Origin: Sporosarcina cyprini
GTDB taxonomy: Bacteria > Bacillota > Bacilli > Bacillales_A > Planococcaceae
NCBI RefSeq assembly: GCF_022048975.1
Contig: NZ_JAKMHX010000038.1
Coordinates: 248,001-312,000, forward strand
Reading direction: 5' to 3'
Length of the DNA stretch: 64,000 bases
Below, piece by piece: positions 48,541 through 55,448 of the stretch. The notes below the pieces were generated by a model that worked only from the letters and a program-made list of their open reading frames with translations, did no database searches and was not told the origin of the DNA. Numbering within the stretch: position 1 is the stretch's first letter; the number at the start of each line of letters is the position of its first letter. The position numbers and the translations under genes are program-made.

Positions 48541-48933
48541 ATGCTTCAGCAACGTTTTATCGAACTTGGTGAAGGCTTTTCCGACGTGTTTGAATTGATT
48601 GAACTGATGAATACAAATGCTCGGCGCCTCCATCGCACATTTATCTTTTCCGCCGCGACTGACAAAGGAAATGTCATTTCCCTAGCTGCCGCTTTCCATC
48701 CAGCTGGAGAGGGCCACTTCATGCCTATTTATATTTGCAGGGAAGGGATTTTGCAGAAGGACGAGAAAATGCCGAAAAGGAGGCTGCTGTTCGAACAGGC
48801 ATCCCAAGAGAATGGATGCACTCCGATTCCGATTGATTTGCAGCACTCCACCGCCTTCGCCGAAGCTTCGCTCTATTATCAGTACATTATCGGCATCTTA
48901 CGGCTGAACCATTTACTGCCGCCATTGCAGTAA
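48541..48933 (+). CDS. Conserved hypothetical protein (possible DUF7147 family)
   Basis: 130-aa soluble protein of unknown function. It has no membrane segment, cysteine motif or recognised catalytic site; visible features are an alpha/beta pattern with KGNVISLAAAFHPAGEGHFM in the centre and a leucine-rich C-terminus. It is convergent with ylbG (3 bp between stops). The family name is a recollection, not a match I can verify. Confidence 0.7.
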   Translation: MLQQRFIELGEGFSDVFELIELMNTNARRLHRTFIFSAATDKGNVISLAAAFHPAGEGHFMPIYICREGILQKDEKMPKRRLLFEQASQENGCTPIPIDLQHSTAFAEASLYYQYIIGILRLNHLLPPLQ

Positions 48934-48936
48934 CGA

Positions 48937-49209
48937 TCAAAGCCCAATTTTATAGTCATATTCCTTCGCTTTGTCCGGTTTCGCATTTTCGTATTCCGTT
49001 TTGACAAATGGGCGATAGGATGGCAGCACTTTTTTCACAGATGGCAACCGTTCAATTTTTCGGATGGTCGCTTCCACTTCATCCCGATCACAATACAGGA
49101 CGACATATTTCATTCGACGTGAAATATAATGGACATGACCGTATTTTCGAAATGATTTCGCTTGCTTCAAGTGCTGAAGATACACAACGATTCCTTGTCG
49201 ATCAATCAT
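48937..49209 (-). CDS. ylbG: UPF0298 family protein YlbG
   Basis: 90-aa DUF2129 protein of unknown function; [28 protein letters not shown] is the family pattern, with a ferredoxin-like beta-alpha-beta arrangement. Position between ylbF and rsmD follows B. subtilis order, although other genes now intervene. Confidence 0.88.
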   Translation of the reverse strand: MIDRQGIVVYLQHLKQAKSFRKYGHVHYISRRMKYVVLYCDRDEVEATIRKIERLPSVKKVLPSYRPFVKTEYENAKPDKAKEYDYKIGL

Positions 49210-49276
49210 AAAATTTTCCCTCTTTTCCTACTCCATACGATACCATAGGTAGGAAAAGCACTGCAACTGAACATTG

Positions 49277-49305
49277 CTGACAGCCCTATTCTTTTCGCCT
49301 ATAAT
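49277..49305 (+). promoter_or_regulatory. Sigma-A promoter of the GDPD-like gene
   Basis: CTGACA (49277-49282), a 17-bp spacer, TATAAT (49300-49305), about 43 bp before the start codon. Confidence 0.75.
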
Positions 49306-49347
49306 ATAGGCAGGAGTAGCCGTTGAAATTTGGAAGGAGGTTAGGAA

Positions 49348-50256
49348 ATGGGAAAGAAGACGACAATCGCATTAACAGTAGGAGCTGCCGGCGTAGCGGC
49401 ATGGGCAGCATCCAAAGTCGTATCCAAACAAGTTCCACGGGAACCGAAAACCGCATTGGAATTCAATGAAACCGTCGTATTGGCCGCGCATGGCGGCTCT
49501 GTCGAAACACCAGAAAATACGATGGCCGCTTTCTCAAAATCAGCGGAAACCGGTGTGCATGGTTTTGCTATCGATATCCGGCTGACAAAAGACGAGGAGA
49601 TTATCGTCTTCCAAGATGAAATGACCGATCGAACGACGGATTTTTCCGGAAAAGTAGCCGATTACACATGGGAAGAATTAAATCGCGCCGATGCCGGATA
49701 TATGTTCCAAGACCAAGACGGAGCGTATGCATACCGAGGAAAAGGGGAAAAAATCTTACGCTTACAAGAGCTTCTCGCCGCATTTCCGCATCTCCTTTTT
49801 GTCATTACGATTAAAGACTCGCCTGACACATATGAAGGCAGCCTGATGCCATCCAAATTATGGCGTTTATTGGAAACGACCGGCGACCAGGATCGTGTAG
49901 CCGTCACAAGCCCATTCGATGAGCAAACGGATCGCTTCAATCTCTATGCCCAAAACAAAGTGGCCATTGGCGCAGGCAATGATGAACAAATGAAAGCATA
50001 TACTTCATTCACAAGCCAATTCGGCCATTTATACAAACCGAACGCCGACCTGTTCTGCTTATCCAATAAGAAAGGCGTCTTCTCGTTACGTACAGAAGCC
50101 TTCATCCAGTTTCTTAAAGGATTGAATATTAAAGTGTATTATAAAGGTGTAAATGACACGGAACGAGCAGCCAAACTTATGAGTGCCGGAGCATCCGGCT
50201 TCATAACAGACAACCCTTCTGCCATGATGAAATTGGTCCAATCAGCAGAACAATAG
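49348..50256 (+). CDS. Glycerophosphodiester phosphodiesterase family protein with altered active site
   Basis: 302-aa GDPD-type TIM-barrel protein with an N-terminal hydrophobic segment (about residues 5-25) suggesting export or anchoring. AAHGGSVETPENTMAAF (near residue 47) is the HRG...PENT motif with the Arg replaced by Gly. The next signature, normally ELD...HDE..DRTT, reads AIDIRLTKDE...FQDEMTDRTT, so the metal-binding Glu is Ala and the catalytic His is Gln. The C-terminal GASGFITDNPSAM is family-like. Enzymatic activity is doubtful; a binding or scaffold role is possible. GGAGG precedes the ATG. Confidence 0.88.
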   Translation: MGKKTTIALTVGAAGVAAWAASKVVSKQVPREPKTALEFNETVVLAAHGGSVETPENTMAAFSKSAETGVHGFAIDIRLTKDEEIIVFQDEMTDRTTDFSGKVADYTWEELNRADAGYMFQDQDGAYAYRGKGEKILRLQELLAAFPHLLFVITIKDSPDTYEGSLMPSKLWRLLETTGDQDRVAVTSPFDEQTDRFNLYAQNKVAIGAGNDEQMKAYTSFTSQFGHLYKPNADLFCLSNKKGVFSLRTEAFIQFLKGLNIKVYYKGVNDTERAAKLMSAGASGFITDNPSAMMKLVQSAEQ

Positions 50257-50328
50257 ACTGGTGTAAAGTCTCATAGTTTAGCATCGGGTTATCCAGGTTC
50301 CAAATGAAACAGAACCTATAGAGAAAAA

Positions 50329-50377
50329 TAAATCAGCGGGAGCAGAACAATTCGTTCTTTTCCCGCTGATTTTTTTG
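50329..50377 (+). terminator. Terminator downstream of the GDPD-like gene
   Basis: AAATCAGCGGGA-loop-TCCCGCTGATTT followed by a T run: a 12-bp stem, readable in both directions but with the stronger T tail on the plus strand. Confidence 0.85.
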
Positions 50378-50540
50378 TCTGAGGCTGTGTAGAAATCCCT
50401 CTAGTATGTAGAACAAAATAATTGGCTTACAATCGGGGGATTGAAGAGTTTGATAACTGATGGATACCATTTGAAAGTAGATGATAGTGTGGTCATTTTC
50501 CTGAACAACAGAAAGTCAGTCTGGATGCCCATAAATCGAA

Positions 50541-50680
50541 GTGAACGCCAATATGTCTGGACGAACGCCATTAATTCGAAGTGAACGCCAATAAGTCTCA
50601 ACGAACGCCATTAAATCCAAATGAACGCCAATAAGTCTCGACGAACGCCATTAAATCGAAGTGAACGCCAATATGTCACT
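50541..50680. repeat. 20-bp tandem repeats (40-bp alternating unit)
   Basis: Seven consecutive 20-bp units each contain GAACGCCA, exactly 20 bp apart (50543, 50563, 50583, 50603, 50623, 50643, 50663). Odd units read like TGAACGCCAATAAGTCTC, even units like CGAACGCCATTAAATCGA, giving a 40-bp alternating pattern repeated about 3.5 times. A decayed unit precedes it (50521-50540). It lies in a 540-bp non-coding gap between the GDPD-like gene and ylbF; no convincing gene overlaps it. Confidence 0.9.
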
Positions 50681-50707
50681 CTGTGCACACCTCAGCTACC
50701 TAAAAAA

Positions 50708-50750
50708 AGACTATCACAGAAAATCAGAGGTCTCTGACTTTCTGGATAGC
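50708..50750 (-). terminator. Putative terminator downstream of ylbF
   Basis: Minus strand CAGAAAGTCAGAG-ACCT-CTGATTTTCTG forms an imperfect hairpin, followed a few bases later by seven T. Confidence 0.45.
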
Positions 50751-50795
50751 CCTATTGTCTTCTTTATTTCGTGCAGGATCACTTGGATTACGCCA

Positions 50796-51236
50796 TCAAG
50801 CCGAGCAGGAACAACTTCCACCCGACCCGCACCCGCCTTCACACGAAGTCGTGAACAAACCATTGCCCGCAGGGACTTTTACCGCCACCGAAACAGACTG
50901 GGCGATGATTGCGCTGACTTCATCCAGCAACTGCTGTACATCATTCTCGGACAGACGCAAAGCTGCGACCTGTTCGTTTACATCGAGTGCCCTTTTGTCG
51001 GCACGGATGCTTTTCATTACTATATTATAATCCGGATGGTATTTTCCGAAGCGCTGTACTTCTTCGTATCGTTCTTTCAAATCTGTAAACGATTGAATCG
51101 CTTTCACCAAATTCTTATCCGTGTAAACTGCCTGGCTCGCCCTCCGATATTCCGCCGCGACATCAGAACGCAATATCATCTCGGAGAGTTCTTCCGCGCA
51201 TTCGATGATGTTCAGCCATTCATCCGTCATCATCAT
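50796..51236 (-). CDS. ylbF: YlbF (Y-complex, RNase Y regulator)
   Basis: YlbF/YmcA-family helical protein; with YmcA and YaaT it forms a complex that modulates RNase Y, competence and sporulation. 146 aa: helical core (about residues 5-120) and a C-terminal tail rich in Cys and Gly (SCEGGCGSGGSCSCSA) with four cysteines, as in B. subtilis where YlbF contributes to Fe-S binding. First ATG of three in tandem is eight bases from GGAGGGG. Confidence 0.93.
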   Translation of the reverse strand: MMMTDEWLNIIECAEELSEMILRSDVAAEYRRASQAVYTDKNLVKAIQSFTDLKERYEEVQRFGKYHPDYNIVMKSIRADKRALDVNEQVAALRLSENDVQQLLDEVSAIIAQSVSVAVKVPAGNGLFTTSCEGGCGSGGSCSCSA

Positions 51237-51323
51237 TGAGACAACCCCTCCATTCCAAGCAATTATACCAAAGAAATGGGTTCCCCCGCATCTTTTCTGT
51301 ACTACTCTTTTCCAATAGGCTCG

Positions 51324-52766
51324 TTATCTGTTCTGAAACGCCTCCGCCGCTACCTCATAATCGGAAAATGGAAAGACTCCTTCTTTCGTGTATTGTGTCT
51401 TCTCATGCCCTTTTCCTGCGATTAGGACAACGTCTCCGGTTTTCGCTAGTGCAATCGCTTCATAGATGGCCGTTCTTCGATCAACTTGGACATGCACATT
51501 TTCCTTCATACGTATTCCAAGTAATATTTCTTCAATAATTTGAGAAGGATTTTCCGATCGCGGATTATCGGAAGTAATGATAACTTTCGTCGAATACGTT
51601 GAGGCAACTTCCCCCATTTTTGGACGCTTGCCATGATCTCGGTCCCCGCCGCAGCCAAAGACCGTGATCAAATTCCCGGAACACTCACCTGCTAATGCTT
51701 GGAGTACATTTTCGAGTGCATCCGGTGTATGAGCATAATCAACATAAACGGTAATGCCATCTTGTTGAAGAGATTGCAATCGTCCCTCGGGCAGCTGCAG
51801 TGATTGACTTAACGGAAGAATGTCTGCCAGTTCGTAACCAAGTATACGCAGTACCGAGAGCGCTGCCATCGCGTTCATTCGGTTGTGCCTTCCCGGGAGC
51901 TGCAGACGGATCAGCTCCTCATCAATCTGCTCCCCGCAGATCGTTCCATAGTCAAAGTAATGGACAGGCACCTTCGCATCAGCCACCATTTGTTTGCATA
52001 ACTCATCTTCCGAATTGGCAATCAACGTTTTCGCCTGATACGCCAATATTTTTTTGGAATCTAAATATTGCTGCTTCCCTCCATGCTCCTCATAATGATC
52101 GATGCCAATATTAAGAAATACGCCAATATCAATGTTGCAGTGGGCTAATCTGCTTGTGGCCAGCCCCATGGAGGAGGCTTCCAGGAGAACATGAGTTACA
52201 CCTGCATCCACAAGGTCTTTCAGCAGCTGATGAAAATGTTCCGGCGGCAACGTTGTCATTTCTGGGTATGAGGTGACAGTTTGATGGCCATCAATGAAAA
52301 TACCCGTCGTTCCAATGACTGCCGTTTTCACGTTAGCCATCTGCAGCAACTGGCTGGCAAAATGCGTCACCGTTGTTTTCCCGTTCGTTCCTGTGACGGC
52401 CACTATCGTCAATAATTCCGACGGATTCCCTTCCAGTCTTGCACTCGCATAAGAAATGAATTTCCTGCAATCCGGGACAATAATAAGCGGGATGGACATT
52501 TGATCCCTTATTTCCATCGCAGCATTGCGATCAATCACAATACCACAAGCGCCTTTCTCAATCGCCTCCTCGACATAACAGATCCCGTCCGTCTTCCCAC
52601 CCTTCCTTGCTACAAATAGGTACCCTTCGCTTATCCTCGTCGAATGCTCAGTTACCCCTTTTACCTTGGTATGAATACCTCCAAGCACTTGACAAGGCCA
52701 GTCTTTTAATAGCTCCGAAAGTAACAGAAGTCCTCTCCCCTTTCCCGAACAAATTTGAATCGACAC
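51324..52766 (-). CDS. murE: MurE-family UDP-MurNAc-tripeptide ligase with DNPR motif (meso-diaminopimelate type)
   Basis: ATP-dependent ligase adding the third stem-peptide residue. Up to 480 aa. P-loop VTGTNGKTTVTHFASQLL near residue 121, LPGRHNRMNAMAAL, VDYAHTPDALENVL, GCGGDRDHGKRPKM and SDNPRSENP near residue 406. DNPR is the motif of meso-diaminopimelate-adding MurE, as opposed to L-Lys enzymes. The middle region (LNIGIDHYEEHGGKQQYLDS) differs from vegetative MurE of B. subtilis. It lies outside the mur cluster and divergent from an aspartokinase. The start is uncertain: GTG 52766 has no ribosome-binding site, whereas a strong GGGGAGAGGA precedes an in-frame CTT CTG near residue 13. Confidence 0.9.
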   Translation of the reverse strand: MSIQICSGKGRGLLLLSELLKDWPCQVLGGIHTKVKGVTEHSTRISEGYLFVARKGGKTDGICYVEEAIEKGACGIVIDRNAAMEIRDQMSIPLIIVPDCRKFISYASARLEGNPSELLTIVAVTGTNGKTTVTHFASQLLQMANVKTAVIGTTGIFIDGHQTVTSYPEMTTLPPEHFHQLLKDLVDAGVTHVLLEASSMGLATSRLAHCNIDIGVFLNIGIDHYEEHGGKQQYLDSKKILAYQAKTLIANSEDELCKQMVADAKVPVHYFDYGTICGEQIDEELIRLQLPGRHNRMNAMAALSVLRILGYELADILPLSQSLQLPEGRLQSLQQDGITVYVDYAHTPDALENVLQALAGECSGNLITVFGCGGDRDHGKRPKMGEVASTYSTKVIITSDNPRSENPSQIIEEILLGIRMKENVHVQVDRRTAIYEAIALAKTGDVVLIAGKGHEKTQYTKEGVFPFSDYEVAAEAFQNR

Positions 52767-52792
52767 GAATATATTGAGAGCGAACTATACTT

Positions 52793-52820
52793 TATCGTAT
52801 GTAGGGCATTAAACGAACGT
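52793..52820 (-). promoter_or_regulatory. Putative mother-cell (sigma-K/sigma-E type) promoter of murE
   Basis: Minus strand AC (52819-52820), 17 bp, CATACGATA (52793-52801). This fits the sigma-K core AC-N17-CATAnnnTA; the -10 also resembles the sigma-E -10. It is the clearest promoter-like sequence I find for murE in this 77-bp divergent gap. A short degenerate motif, so only moderate confidence. Confidence 0.4.
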
Positions 52821-52843
52821 CACGAAGAAAGTTGGGGGCCGAA

Positions 52844-53584
52844 ATGATTGTTCAGAAGTTTGGCGGCGTCGCCATGAAAGATAAACAAACGAGAGAAAAA
52901 TGCATTAGGCATATCGCTGACGGTATTAGGGATCATCAAAATGTCGTTGTAGTTGTTTCAGCAATCGGCAGAGGAAGTGATCCCTATTCCACCGATAGCT
53001 TGCTGCGGCTGACCGATGCTTTCAATTTTTCAAAAGCGGCATCAGATTTGGCCGCGTCTTGCGGAGAAATTATCGCCTCCGCTGTATTATCAGCCGAGTT
53101 AATTGAAGCGGGCATCGACAATCAAGTCTTGCACGGCATCCATGCAGGCATTTGGACAGAAGGAGAATTTGGCGACGGCATCATTACAGATATTGATCCG
53201 ACCATGATTATTGATGGGTTGAAGGAATCCGCTTGCATCATCATCCCCGGCTTTCAGGGAGTCAACGAGCGTGGTCAGATTATGACAATCGGCCGCGGAG
53301 GCAGTGACTTGACCGCTGTTGCATTGGCAGCAGCATTACAGGCCACCCATGTGGAATTTTTTAAAGATGTGCCAGGCGTTATGACAACCGATCCAAAACG
53401 TTCGTCAGAGAGCAAGAAAATCGACCGTCTCACCATTCCGGAATTACTTCCGCTGCTGGAGGAGGCGCGTCCCATCATCCAGAAACGCGCTGCTATTTAT
53501 GCACATAAAAAATCGATGCCCCTATATATAAGAGGCATCGATACGATTGAAAAAGGAACGTGGATCATTCCGTATTCGGATTAA
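52844..53584 (+). CDS. Aspartokinase catalytic domain protein lacking ACT domains
   Basis: 246-aa amino-acid-kinase protein. IVQKFGGVAMKDKQTREK (residues 2-19) corresponds to aspartokinase KFGGTSV; GFQGVNERGQIMTIGRGGSD near residue 138 and FKDVPGVMTTDPKR near residue 174 are aspartokinase signatures. It ends where the two regulatory ACT domains of normal aspartokinases (about 400-450 aa) would begin, and the next gene is on the opposite strand, so no separated ACT part follows. Start ATG 52844 with GGGGG upstream. Divergent from the DNPR-type murE. Expected to make aspartyl phosphate for diaminopimelate or dipicolinate without feedback control; activity is inferred. Confidence 0.88.
   Translation: MIVQKFGGVAMKDKQTREKCIRHIADGIRDHQNVVVVVSAIGRGSDPYSTDSLLRLTDAFNFSKAASDLAASCGEIIASAVLSAELIEAGIDNQVLHGIHAGIWTEGEFGDGIITDIDPTMIIDGLKESACIIIPGFQGVNERGQIMTIGRGGSDLTAVALAAALQATHVEFFKDVPGVMTTDPKRSSESKKIDRLTIPELLPLLEEARPIIQKRAAIYAHKKSMPLYIRGIDTIEKGTWIIPYSD
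53506..53542 (-). terminator. Terminator of ylbC embedded in the aspartokinase gene
   Basis: Minus strand ATCGATGCCTC-TTATATATA-GGGGCATCGAT (11-bp stem including one G-T pair) followed by six T. It lies inside the 3' coding region of the convergent aspartokinase gene, downstream of ylbC. Confidence 0.85.
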
Positions 53585-54650
53585 GGCTTTCTTTCTTTTT
53601 ATTTTCGGTCTGGATAAAGTCCTGAGTATAATATTTGCCGTATACCCCAGTACCTAAATGTGTAAAATCTTTATCCAGCAACACTTGACGGTGAGCTGAT
53701 GAATTCAGCCAACCATGCACAGCTTCAATGGCATCCACATAATTGAATGCAATATTTTCGCCGGCTTTGCGTTGCACAATGCCCGAAGTCTTCAAGCGGT
53801 CGCTAAGCGTGCCGGTGGAAGGGGATTCGTTCGAAAAATAATTCTCCAGAGCCATATCTTTACTATGTTCTCGTGCCAGAACACCAAGCCAATAATCGTT
53901 TTTCAACTCGGTCAGTCCATGATTTTTCCGATATCCATTTGTCAATTCAAAAACTTGTCGTTCCATGGCACGGTCCACTTCCATTTGCATGGAAGCTGAA
54001 GGCGGAGAAATACTGATCATTTCTCCGCTATATTCCATATCATATGGCTGATGAATGACCAGAGTCTCCGGCTCGATAAAACGGATTCCTTCGATCTTGG
54101 CATCCTCTTCATCGACGTATACTTGAGCATACAAATCCTTGAATTTCACGAGCGCCCGATTGGCAATATCCTCACTTTTTAATGAAAACATATAAAGATT
54201 AGAGCCTAGCTGCACATCCACTTCCGATTCTATAATCGTGGAGCGATATACTTGATTGACATCCTGGCCGATTGTGAATGGGCTCATATCGACTTGGCTG
54301 TCAGCACTAAACACTTGATTGATGTGGTCTCCGCTCACCCCTGCCATAAAATACGGCTCTTCTGAATAAATCCACCAATCATAACCGTATGCGGACGGCT
54401 CAATTCGGTCAGGATCTCCATACTTCTTAATGAGCTGGTCAGTCGTTTTGCCGACAAAAATGGATAAGCCTTGGCCTGGCCGTTCCGCTCCAGCAACTTG
54501 GCTATTCAATTCTTTTTCTGGAACCGGTATTGCCGTGCCGTGCTTGACAGGCGATTCTAATGGTTCATTCTCTTTTATACGCGTATCCATCAAATAAAAT
54601 AGGCCGAGAAGGATGACGAGTAACAGAGCTATTTTCCAAATAACTTTCAC
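53565..54650 (-). CDS. ylbC: CAP-domain protein YlbC
   Basis: Membrane-anchored or secreted CAP/SCP-superfamily protein. 361 aa: N-terminal membrane segment (about 6-23), a CAP-associated domain (about 70-220), and a C-terminal CAP domain with REHSKDMALENYFSNESPS near residue 276, AGENIAF and GWLNSSAHRQVLLDKDFTHL near residue 318, containing the conserved His and Glu residues. Function unknown in this family. The 3' end overlaps the convergent aspartokinase gene by 20 bp. Confidence 0.9.
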   Translation of the reverse strand: MKVIWKIALLLVILLGLFYLMDTRIKENEPLESPVKHGTAIPVPEKELNSQVAGAERPGQGLSIFVGKTTDQLIKKYGDPDRIEPSAYGYDWWIYSEEPYFMAGVSGDHINQVFSADSQVDMSPFTIGQDVNQVYRSTIIESEVDVQLGSNLYMFSLKSEDIANRALVKFKDLYAQVYVDEEDAKIEGIRFIEPETLVIHQPYDMEYSGEMISISPPSASMQMEVDRAMERQVFELTNGYRKNHGLTELKNDYWLGVLAREHSKDMALENYFSNESPSTGTLSDRLKTSGIVQRKAGENIAFNYVDAIEAVHGWLNSSAHRQVLLDKDFTHLGTGVYGKYYTQDFIQTENKKKESLNPNTE

Positions 54651-54900
54651 TTCGACTGCGCCCTACTTTCGATTCATGATTATTAGTACTACTTTAACAT
54701 GAGAGAGAATGAGTTTTACACCCTTTTTGCTTATTCCGGCATTTTTCAGATAACATTATGTAAGCTGGAGCAAATAGATTCCAATTCGACTGACAATTGG
54801 ACGCTTTGATTGACATCCAAGTTCTTGAATACATAGTAGCAGAGCTAACGATGAAACCCATTGAAATGCTGTACGAATCCTTCATGACACAATGTTGTCA

Positions 54901-54929
54901 TTGCAACTACCGGTAATTTGTTCTATGAT
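54901..54929 (+). promoter_or_regulatory. Sigma-A promoter of the yugN-like gene
   Basis: TTGCAA (54901-54906), a 17-bp spacer, TATGAT (54924-54929). The remaining part of the 328-bp gap 54651-54978 shows no gene or other signal. Confidence 0.7.
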
Positions 54930-54978
54930 TATGAAGTATAGGCAAATGACTGGTTATGAGTGAAGGAGGATTTGTATT

Positions 54979-55344
54979 ATGGACATTCTAAATACTGGAA
55001 TCGAAGGCATCGTTGCCGAATTGTCCGTTCTGGATGAAGTTATGACAAAGCATGATCTGATCCGTGCGGGTCAATGGGATTATGAGCGGGTGACGTATGA
55101 TAAAAAATATGTGATCAAAGAAGGCACTTACTATTTGCGTGTTTTCGGTTATACACCCGACGAGGATATCGGCACACGTGAAGCCGTCATCCATTTGAAA
55201 ACACCGGCTGTGGGCAAGCATTACTATCCACATGGTGTTGAATACGGAGAAGACGAAGTCTATCCAGAAGGCTTAATCAAAGACTGCAAAGCGACGCTTA
55301 AAGCAGTGTATGAAGAACTTCAAACTTTTAATTTGGCAAAATAA
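54979..55344 (+). CDS. YugN-like family protein
   Basis: 121-aa soluble protein of the YugN-like family, function unknown. Visible are a NTGIEGIVAELSVLDEVM helix, then RAGQWDYERVTYDKKYV and the beta-rich TYYLRVFGYTPDEDIG and VIHLKTPAVGKHYYPHGVEY. GGAGG precedes the ATG; own promoter and terminator make it a single-gene transcript. Confidence 0.8.
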   Translation: MDILNTGIEGIVAELSVLDEVMTKHDLIRAGQWDYERVTYDKKYVIKEGTYYLRVFGYTPDEDIGTREAVIHLKTPAVGKHYYPHGVEYGEDEVYPEGLIKDCKATLKAVYEELQTFNLAK

Positions 55345-55351
55345 TTCGTTA

Positions 55352-55386
55352 CAGCCGGGGAACAACACGTTCTCCGGCTTTTTTTG
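55352..55386 (+). terminator. Terminator downstream of the yugN-like gene
   Basis: GCCGGGGAAC-AACAC-GTTCTCCGGC followed by seven T. Confidence 0.9.
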
Positions 55387-55448
55387 CCTATTCATTCCTC
55401 ATTTTTTTGGTTATAATGGAAACAATGAATTAATTGGAGGAATTGCCG

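Noticed and set aside
50401-50601. 66-codon minus-strand open frame running through the tandem repeats
   Set aside because: Contains repeat-derived residues, no family pattern and no ribosome-binding support.
50541-50680. CRISPR-like array
   Set aside because: Units are contiguous 20-bp repeats with no unique spacers between them, and there are no cas genes nearby.
50661-51239. 192-codon open frame on the plus strand opposite ylbF
   Set aside because: Antisense shadow of ylbF; no ribosome-binding site and no recognisable pattern, and it begins inside the tandem repeats.
53003-53584. Aspartokinase considered as a truncated pseudogene
   Set aside because: All catalytic motifs are intact, the stop is clean, and the downstream DNA is an intact gene on the other strand with no ACT-domain remnant.
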